Of a stretch of DNA of 64,000 nt, positions 56,853 to 64,000 are shown in pieces (positions within the stretch are counted from its first letter, which is position 1; every line of letters starts with the position of its first letter). Position numbers and translations under genes: made by a program. The notes under the pieces are model-generated. The model did not search any database and had not been told where the DNA came from. It was given only the letters and a program-made list of their open reading frames with translations. The stretch comes from Talaromyces rugulosus (Eukaryota; Ascomycota; Eurotiomycetes; Eurotiales; Trichocomaceae): positions 4,534,001 to 4,598,000 of the forward strand of contig NC_049564.1 in the NCBI RefSeq assembly GCF_013368755.1, given 5' to 3'.

Positions 56853-57415
56853 ATGGGTTCAAACGTCGCCCAAAAACGTCTTTTCCACGAGTACAAGAAC
56901 CTCTCCACCAATCCCCCCGAAGGCATCACGGCCGGGCCCATTTCCGAAGATGACATGTTTCACTGGGAAGCGTTAATTCAGGGGCCCGAGGGTACACCGT
57001 TTGATGGTGGCATTTTCGCCGCGGAGCTCAAGTTTCCCAAGGATTATCCGTTGAGTCCTCCGACGATGAAGTTTCTGGGTGGTGGTGTTTGGCATCCGAA
57101 TGGTGATTTCCCTCCTGGTTAGTTTTATTATTTTATACGCATGCTAATGATGATGGCGCAGTGTATCCAAATGGAACAGTGTGTATTTCCATCCTTCACC
57201 CTCCCGGCGACGATCCCAATCACTACGAGCATGCGTCCGAACGGTGGTCGCCAATCCAGAGCGTTGAGAAGATTCTCATTTCAGTCATGAGCATGCTGGC
57301 GGAACCCAATGATGAGAGTCCTGCGAATGTCGAGGCGGCTAAGATGTGGCGTGAGCGGAGAGCAGATTATGAAAACAGAGTTCGCGATGAAGTCAGAAAG
57401 GGCTTGGGGTTATAG
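56853..57415 (+). CDS. ubc7: Ubiquitin-conjugating enzyme E2, Ubc7/UBE2G2 type
   Basis: Two exons (56853-57102, 57162-57415) give 167 aa. The E2 fold begins [20 protein letters not shown]. The active-site cysteine is Cys91 in [10 protein letters not shown], preceded by HPNVYPNG, which is rebuilt by the splice. The acidic insertion after the cysteine ([19 protein letters not shown]) is specific to the Ubc7/G-type enzymes. Ubc7 works with Cue1 and the Hrd1 and Doa10 ligases in ER-associated degradation. The exon-exon join is decided by the conserved HPNVYP, since reading through the intron would give HPNGDFPPG and a stop. Confidence 0.95.
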
Positions 57416-57635
57416 ATTTTTCATGACTGTTTTTTTTCTTTCTTTCTTCTCTCCTGATGATGGTGCATGACCTTAGCTAATGATTATTGATTCATGTGGA
57501 GTTGTGCTCGTCTGGTAGGCGTACTTTTCTTATTTTATCATTACGAATATTGATATGTTAAATTCTGGTGGCTTCGAGTACTTGTAGATATTTTGCACTG
57601 GTATATATAATGTTGAGTTATTGTGCTTCAAATGC

Positions 57636-59104
57636 TCACATAGATGCCATTTTCGAATCCATCCATTCCTCCAGACCACCATCCACACCATACAACACTT
57701 CAGTTTCGACTTTCATGTTGAGCAGCATCATGGTTTGTAGCTCGGCTCGCCAATCAGGCTGGGGCCCGTCTTCAGCAAATACGGGGTTGTTACCCAACAT
57801 CGTTTGGATTTTCTTGGAGTCTCGTGGTGTTAATGAAATTGTCACCCAGTCGTCGTTGTCAAGCTTGTTCTTCTCGCTAACAATGTCGGAAATACGCGTT
57901 CCCAGCCACTCCAACTTTGGAGCATTGAGACGAGCGCTCTCGTGGGCATGGGCCATGGATCCGTACTTGTATGTCGACATAATGGCTAGACCATCGGGAT
58001 CTCCATCCACTAGGGCGAAGAAATGCGGGCTAGATGGAGGTAAAGCAACTTTGAGGTCGGGGACAACAGAACTCTTTCCCTGGCTTACAATGTCCGAAAG
58101 GAGGTGGGCGAATTCGCGAGTGGATATGTCGGGATATCCCTTTCCGGTAATGAGGATTCCTTTCTCAGTAGAGTATCGTTTGTGGACAAGTCTGCGGAAA
58201 ATCGCCTGTTATCTATTAGTAAACAAATACTCGTCCCAGTGTAATATAATTATATGTTTTAAAAATATTGTCAGATATTGTGCCTGCCTCTTTCTCAACG
58301 ATGAGAACCCATTTGACCTCGGAGATGTCAATACTTTCAATATCCGCAAGGCGGGGGATAAGCACGTCCTAAACTGTTAGTATACTATGGTCCAAACAAG
58401 ATGTCGAATTCTTGCTTACTCCTGTCGAAGTGTCAAAACAAAACTCTGATTTCGTGGTAAAACGACCAACACCAGCTGTCAGCCCTTTGCCGACTGAAGT
58501 CTTGAGAGTAACACTTAGTAAGGGTGCAGACATATTCTCAGTATAATAATCTTACGATGTGCAAGGCTGATCGATCAACACCAATAGTATATGCAATGTC
58601 ATCGACAATACTATCAACGACTTGCTGCGTACCGAAGAGGTCGGGATTGTCGTAGTAAATACTCCTGTGATCAGTCAGTATATATATATGTGTGTGTGTG
58701 TTTATTTGAAGAGTGGGCAATCAACGAACCGTTTGCTTAGCAACAGATTGTCTTGAACAGCTTCGAATATGAGCGAGAGAACTCGCAGAACGCAACCTTG
58801 ATTTCCTTGAGCATGAGAAACTGACGGCTATGCACAGGCACCTACTAAACCTCCATGCTTCGTGTGGACTCTTTCCTGGCCATGAGTAAGTTACTTGTTT
58901 CTGGGCTGCGTCCTTTTCAAATGCCAATGTTTTCTCTTCGGACGAAATCTGATATTGCGATGGCCGTTTCTTGAGAGATATCGAGAGACCTGCTACGTCT
59001 TTCTCAAATTCATCCAGAAAGGCTGATTGCAGTTTCTCAAAGAAACACACTACTGAGCTGTCATCGGAGGAAGATGATGTTTTGCCTGGCATGAGTTGGT
59101 CCAT
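57636..59104 (-). CDS. spo11: Spo11, meiotic topoisomerase-like DNA double-strand-break enzyme
   Basis: Six exons (59104-58846, 58796-58730, 58664-58556, 58500-58420, 58368-58288, 58205-57636) give 388 aa. The catalytic tyrosine is expected to be Tyr113 in SKRSIYYDNPDLFG. The Toprim acids are in WVLIVEKEAIFRRL and VDGDPDGLAIMSTYKYG. The protein makes the double-strand breaks that start meiotic recombination. The fourth exon begins ACTTCAGTC after acceptor CTCAAG; an earlier AG would shift the frame. The fifth intron (58287-58206) starts with GC and not GT, exactly between VEKE and AIFRR. All catalytic residues are intact, so a sexual cycle is plausible for this fungus. Confidence 0.93.
58206..58287 (-). 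other. GC-AG intron in spo11
   Basis: The 82-nt intron begins GCAGGC and ends TAACAG, with a TACTAAT branch-like site near its end. No GT nearby keeps the conserved EKEAIFRRL in frame. Confidence 0.75.
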
Positions 59105-59676
59105 GTCGACCGAGTTGATTGCAGTCTCGCAGTGAAAGAGGAGAGTCGACGGTGTTTGTCGGCAAGAGCACAACAACACTCAAGGCAGTCACGACCCTGT
59201 CCATCACGTGCCGGATGTCTACTGCTACCACGACTACAACACTATGTATTATGTCTTGTCTTTTAATTAAAAATACAAATGTTTATTAGGGCGACACCTA
59301 TGGGTTAGATGTTGGGTTATTGAAAATTCTTCTGCAATGAAGTTGTTGGATCAGCAAAAAGACACCAGGCTTGTTATCTGGTCATGTCAATAACAAATGC
59401 GGTCAAAAACTGGAACCCAAGATGGTCATATTTACTGAAGAATAATGCCATATTTTGGTATACATAGCCACTATACTGTCAACCAAGAAACGTCATACCT
59501 CTATCACAGATTTGGCAGCTAATACCACTAATCTATCAACCTGTCTTTGTCTTCTTGTTAATCTCCCGTCTGGATGTAGAAAAATGAGATTCCCACGTAT
59601 TACTGAATCAAAGGATAAGGGCCAACGATCATCCGAGATATTCCATGGCGTCATCAAGTGCCCAGGATGGACTATC
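59105..59676. other. Intergenic region upstream of spo11
   Basis: 572 bases between the spo11 start and the stop codon of the next minus-strand gene. A CACGTG core lies at 59205-59210, about 100 bases upstream of spo11. No further gene is recognised. Confidence 0.5.
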
Positions 59677-60862
59677 TTAGTTTGCGGCACAAACTTCTTG
59701 GGTCTCATTGCAAGAGGAACAAAAGCTGCAAGAGCCGAAGCAAAGCAAACGGTGTAACTTGTGTAACATAGTTGATCTACCTAGAGGTATAATGTCGTAT
59801 GTTATCACAAGGGGAGAGCTTGGTGAGAAGCGTGACGGCTCCTCAAATTTGTCGAGAAACTCAGAGGGGATGTTGGCGGTGTATACGTAGAGGGCACCGG
59901 CAGCTATCCCTTGAAGGGCCAGGACTTGGACCTTTTTAGGTTAAAAAAATAGTCTACAGATATAAAAGCGTTTGAAACTTACCTTGAACGAACAACTCGA
60001 TTTCGCAACACTTGACGTGATAACTGCAGGCACCTCTTCGACCTGATTGCTTGTAATAACGTCGGTATCTTGCCCCTGCAGACCCTGCTGCTGCTCTCGT
60101 AGCCACCGTTGCTCCTGAGCTAAAGCTATCAGTATCCCCACGATATATGGGTCTTCGGCGAGATTTTGGGGTTCCAGAGAATTTAGCTTTTTCTGCCTGA
60201 TACGGAGAACGGGGGCGTTGATTTTCTTGGAAGATAATACATGTACATGTCTCTTACGAAGTGACTGTATCTTATCAAAGGTGATGTAAGCAAGACTCGG
60301 AGTCACGGAATTGCTCGAGAAAACAAGGTCTGATGAAACTCTCGCAACAGGTCGGCAATCAAAGTAGAAAGCAAGGCATTTAGGGCTAAAAGCTTGTCAG
60401 CGGCACCATCGATCTCTGGGATACGGGACATGTTTACTCTGAAGGATAGATATTGTAAGCAGCAAGTATGTCTTTCACGGCATACTTCTTGGTCGTCAAG
60501 GTACCTGTCCGTGTTAGATAGGTTGCTGCGCGTGTGGTGCGACCTAGCTTTCTCTGTGCAACACCACCAGCCGCGCTACTCCCATCGTCATGGAGACCAG
60601 AATTTAGCGGTGCTGGTCGTGTTCGCCTTCCATCCTGCAGGACGAACTGGCAATTCAAAAGTCGTAGCTGCTTCGAAGTCCATGCTATCGGTGGGACATA
60701 CAAGCGGACGCGGCAATGATCTCGAAGCAAGGCTTGAATCGAGCCTGGTTGGACTATCCTCCTGGCTGTCGGGGAGGAATGAGGTCGCTGCGCTGGAGGG
60801 CTTGCGATGTCATGTTGTGCCTTTTGCTTGAATCCAGAAGTTGAAGAAGGCGAAACTGACAT
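59677..60862 (-). CDS. Conserved fungal protein of unknown function
   Basis: Three exons (60862-60438, 60385-59983, 59931-59677) join in frame to 360 aa. I do not recognise a named domain. The N-terminal 35 residues look disordered (Ser/Pro-rich). The middle has a well-ordered stretch AYNIYPSDPKCLAFYFDCRP followed by SLAYITFDKIQSLRKRHVHVL and EDPYIVGILIALAQEQRWL, which reads like a folded alpha/beta domain ending in a long helix. The third exon has VQVLALQGIAAGALYVYTANIP and ends in a cysteine-rich tail (FGSCSFCSSCNET). No signal peptide or membrane span is seen. I recall similar uncharacterised proteins in other Eurotiales, so it is probably real. The end of the last exon is less certain. 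Confidence 0.68.
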
Positions 60863-61092
60863 TTCATCGAGGTGATGAGCTAGAAATGTGAGTCGATAAT
60901 GTTTTGTTGACGCGTTGTATTGATCACTCGATACCGCCGCCCCACTCCGCGGTCTCAGCCTCAGGCACAGCTTAACTTTAATTATTTTATTTTTAGATTA
61001 ATTGACATGTTCACTCATAACCGGTACTCACTTACTCCTTCTCAAGTATCGATGCCCAACGACAAGACAGACTCAATGCAGATTCCCGTCGC

Positions 61093-62675
61093 ATGATTGA
61101 AATGCGGTCAATAAGTCGTGTGATAAGTCGCGTTTTGTTCCGCCCCAGAATATTTCCAGCATCCACTGCTTCGATCTCTCCTCGCGAAATTGTTGATGAG
61201 GAGGCTTGTCCAGTTTACAACCCTAAATACTTTTACCCAGCTAAACCTGGTGAAATTCTTTCTAATCATTATCAATTACTGGTTAAGATTGGTTGGGGAA
61301 CGCGTTCGACGGTATGGCTTGCGCGAGATAACACAAGGTATGTTATGCCCTTTATCTATGACCCATGGTTACTATTAACAGGTCTTTCTGTATTAGATAT
61401 CGATGGCAATCTGAACGTTTTATAACACTGAAAATAATAAATAATCGCGATGCCGATGACGCTGATCATGAGCGTGACATTGAAGAGCACATTGGACGAC
61501 AAACCGTGTCACATCGCGGCCGTGGCATTGTCCGAACCTGTCTCGAGAGCTTTGAGGTGGTCGGGCCTGTGGACCGCCATCTATGTTTGGTCTATGAACC
61601 TCTGCGAGAGCCACTCTGGATTCTCCAAAAACGTTTTGTCAACCAGAAACTCCCTCTGCCGATTGCTAAAGCATATATCTTCATCCTTCTCGCTGGCCTC
61701 GACTTTCTCCACTCAGAATGCAAGGTCGTTCATACTGGCAAGTGATCTTGCTCAGAAAATGTATCACATACGGTACTAATATGTCTCTAGACTTGAAGCT
61801 TGATAACATTCTCATGACCTTCGAGAACGAAGATATTCTCCCCAAGTTCATTAAAGAGCATTCCACTACCATGCCTATTGAATACAAATTAGATTCGGAT
61901 ACTAACAGAGCAGTCTACCGCTGTCACAACGACTTCGGGCCCCTTGACTGGAGGGAGTTGAGGAAAATGATCCCGAAAATTGCCGATTTTGGTTTGGCAA
62001 GTCGACTTCATAGCGAAATGGAGACGGGAGAAGAAGTTGGCATTTATCCCATACAGCCAGATCCCTATCGTGCTCCCGAAGTTGTACTAGGTTGCGGTTG
62101 GGGGTTTAGTGCTGATATATGGAATTTTGGAGTCTTGGTGAAAAAACTTGTGATAGTTTAAATTAGGCAACCCAGAATGTTAACTTTCTGCAACAGATAT
62201 GGAATATTCTCGAACGCACAGACCTATTCTGTCATGTTTATGATAGTCAAGGCCGTTATGATGCGAAAGCACATATAGCGGAGATGATTGGGCTGCTTGG
62301 GCCGCCTCCCAAGGAATTGCTTGACAAGTCCAATGCAATGGCACAACACAAGTGGCCAAATTTTATACAAAACGATGCCGGAAAACATTGCAGCAATATG
62401 CGAGACTTCTTTGGCGGGCCATTTTTTGATGACAAGGGTAAGCAACATACACTTGGATGTGTCGTGCATGTCCTTTCGCTAAACTATTTACGATAGGAAA
62501 TTTCCTCCACGATGAACTAGTACCTGCCCGAAGCCTTAAAGATACAATCCCATCTTTAGAAGAGGACGAAAGACAAGCCTTCTTGTCTTTTGTCAGTCAA
62601 ATGCTTACCTGGCTTCCAAAGGAAAGAAAAACGGCCCGGCAATTAATGGAGCACCCATTTCTTAATGGTGAATAG
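61093..62675 (+). CDS. SRPK-like serine/threonine protein kinase
   Basis: Five exons (61093-61337, 61397-61737, 61791-62137, 62197-62437, 62497-62675) give 450 aa. The N-terminus up to YNPKYFYPAKPGEILSNHYQ is the usual lead-in of fungal SR-protein-kinase relatives. The glycine loop is KIGWGTRSTVW and the catalytic loop VVHTDLKLDNIL. DFG is in KIADFGLAS, and the APE motif in YRAPEVVLG is followed by a split kinase region. The second intron (61738-61790) has a GC donor; using a GT would delete the catalytic aspartate. The spacer of true SRPKs is short here. This family is expanded in filamentous fungi and mostly uncharacterised. Confidence 0.9.
61738..61790 (+). other. GC-AG intron in the SRPK-like kinase
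   Basis: The 53-nt intron starts G/GCAAGT, the standard form of GC donors, and ends CTCTAG. It joins CATACTG to ACTTGAAG, giving HTDLK, the kinase catalytic loop. Confidence 0.8.
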
Positions 62676-63027
62676 CGAGAAAAATAAGAGAAAGTTGGGG
62701 CTATTATAGTGCTGTTAATTTCCACTGTGCCGTAAGGGTTTACCTACGCAAGATATCGGGTTACTGCCACAATTTTGGAACTAAAGCCATTTGTTATAAT
62801 TGCATCACGACGTATTAGATGGGGGAATCAACGGTCTCTGGTTTTCCGGATAACCCCTAGCTTGGTATTTGGTTACATAACACACATGTTAAAAGGGGGT
62901 AACTCACTTTGTTCTAGATCTGGGCCTGGTCATGGATTTAGAGCCCGCGTTATGTTGATCTGGAATCAAGCGAATAGGCAAGGTAATTTCCTGTATCTAG
63001 CAATCAGATTCATCAAGCAAGTCTCGC
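62676..63027. other. Convergent intergenic region
   Basis: 352 bases between the kinase stop codon and the stop codon of the last gene. No gene is recognised. Confidence 0.5.
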
Positions 63028-63960
63028 CTAAATCAGTAGCTTTTCCATGAGGAAAGAATGCATAAAGTGTTCAGCATGATACGGCTGAAGGATTTGCATC
63101 AGGTAGTCCGTCCAGTCATTCTGCCATCCCCAGATAAGAAGAGCCTTTGTGAATTCCCAGTATTCTGGATACCAACCACTTAACTCCCAGTCGATAATAG
63201 CGACGACATTTCCATCTTTCACCATGATGTTTTGTTGCCGGAGATCACCATGTGTAAAACAAATTTTGTGAGACTGAGGAAGCATTCCATGAAGGAAACT
63301 TTTGATGTGACGTTTTGGTGCGCTCTGTTGGTAGGCGCCAATAAGCGCCATGTTAAAATCATGCTCAGAATTGAAAGGGCCTTTCAAATAATCATCAGTT
63401 CAGAAAATGTGCCAATAGTGCTCCTAATAACATACCCTTGTCAGAATAATCCGATAGGCTATGATCAGTGACAGGTCCATGGTCCACAGAGCCAATATAT
63501 CCATCATTTACCCCCATATTCCGGATGTCCTGGATGTAGCTCGCGAGTTGTCTAGAAACATGGGATTTGGTGGAAATATCGAAAGTATCCCAGGCTGTGT
63601 CAAGTGTTTCGCCATCAATGAAACTCATAAAAATATATGTATCGTAAAGGCTTCCGTAATCATCAATATCACGATCAATAGGACCATATGTATAGTATGC
63701 GAAAACTTTGGGCACAGGCACACTTGTGTTTTGTGCAACATGAGTCATGCTCTTGGCCTCGATGATGTTGATGTCAGGGCTGAATTTGACAACGACTTCA
63801 GGTGATATCTTACTATAGTGACACCGTGGCAGAAGATCAGATTGCTTTTATCCAGGCAGTATTTCTGGACGGTCTTGGGATGTGGCAAGCAAAACTCAGG
63901 AGCAGAGTAGTGAACGATCAACTGGGGCTCCGGATTCGAAGAATCGGAAATGCTCGTCAT
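63028..63960 (-). pseudogene. APH-fold phosphotransferase gene with an apparent -1 frameshift
   Basis: The reading starts at 63960 (MTSISDSSNPEPQLIVHYSA). Frame 1 is coherent to LIFCHGVTIVR, at about 63811. The homologous continuation ISPEVVVKFSPDINIIEA, with the expected N-lobe lysine, lies in another frame starting around 63808. One missing base explains the break. After that the frame is open to 63436, an ordinary intron (63435-63381) follows, and exon 63380-63028 closes the protein with catalytic loop THGDLRQQNIMV and metal-binding IIDWELSG. A 62-nt intron starting GTAAG at the break could restore the frame but would remove the N-lobe lysine. So it is a recent pseudogene, a sequencing error, or an odd splice form. 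Confidence 0.65.
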
Positions 63961-64000
63961 CGTAGCTAATATATGGTATAATCTACGAATTCTAAAACAA

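Noticed and set aside
58493..58520. Acceptor TACTAAG at about 58515 for the third spo11 intron
   Set aside because: It leaves the wrong phase; the downstream CTCAAG acceptor restores LHITSVGKGLTAG, and TACTAAG serves as branch site.
60434..60831. Plus-strand frames opposite the unknown-function gene
   Set aside because: The minus-strand model splices cleanly over three exons; the plus-strand frames show no family features.
63749..63815. A GTAAG...CCAAG intron fixing the frame in the last APH-fold gene
   Set aside because: It would delete the coding of VVVKFS with the N-lobe lysine and the following conserved acids; a one-base deletion explains the data better, though RNA data could overturn this.

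Overview
The window is nuclear DNA of a filamentous ascomycete. Genes are dense and carry many short (45-85 nt) spliceosomal introns with CTAAC/CTRAY-type branch sites. Fungal-only families are present (Zn2Cys6 regulators, GH72 with CBM43, GH71, a PDR transporter, fungal rhodopsin-fold proteins). The Fdc1 and acetylxylan esterase proteins look like those of Aspergillus and Penicillium/Talaromyces, so Eurotiales is likely; a Talaromyces-type genome is my guess, from memory of protein similarity only. I rebuilt 32 protein genes by hand splicing; every model closes in frame except one phosphotransferase that carries an apparent frameshift.

Layout. 0-4.1 kb: a divergent pair, a Zn2Cys6 regulator (SdrA-like) and the prFMN-dependent decarboxylase Fdc1, i.e. 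the cinnamic/sorbic acid decarboxylation locus; the partner prenyltransferase Pad1 is expected just left of the window. 4.8-6 kb: an NmrA/isoflavone-reductase-like protein. 8.2-9.9 kb: a GPI-anchored beta-1,3-glucanosyltransferase behind a 2.25 kb non-coding stretch. 11-13.7 kb: cobalamin-independent methionine synthase containing a twin intron. 14.7-18 kb: two side-chain esterases for glucuronoxylan, CE5 acetylxylan esterase and CE15 glucuronoyl esterase. 19.1-22.2 kb: a convergent O-methyltransferase and Zn2Cys6 regulator. 22.7-25.9 kb: a dynamin-like GTPase and a small secreted protein, bracketed by an ~80 bp direct repeat. 27.5-32 kb: a PDR-type ABC transporter. 32.5-37.1 kb: an uncharacterised protein with dioxygenase-like residues, an APH-fold protein and a GH71 alpha-1,3-glucanase.

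From 37.7 kb the content is mostly housekeeping: M18 aminopeptidase, a rhodopsin-fold membrane protein, then three RNA-maturation genes in a row (Nob1, Nop10, Sen2), the checkpoint mediator Rad9/Crb2, a TDT/SLAC1 anion transporter, mitochondrial bL27, Lcl2, a scramblase, Ubc7 and Spo11. The right end (59.7-64 kb) has a conserved unknown protein, an SRPK-like kinase and a second APH-fold gene with the frame break.

The strongest unusual observation is the twin intron (stwintron) in the methionine synthase gene: its outer donor GTACGT is split after the first G by a complete inner intron, and only two-step excision restores the conserved protein. Two GC-AG introns sit at catalytic motifs of SPO11 and of the SRPK-like kinase. 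No tRNA, rRNA, CRISPR array or intact transposon was recognised.
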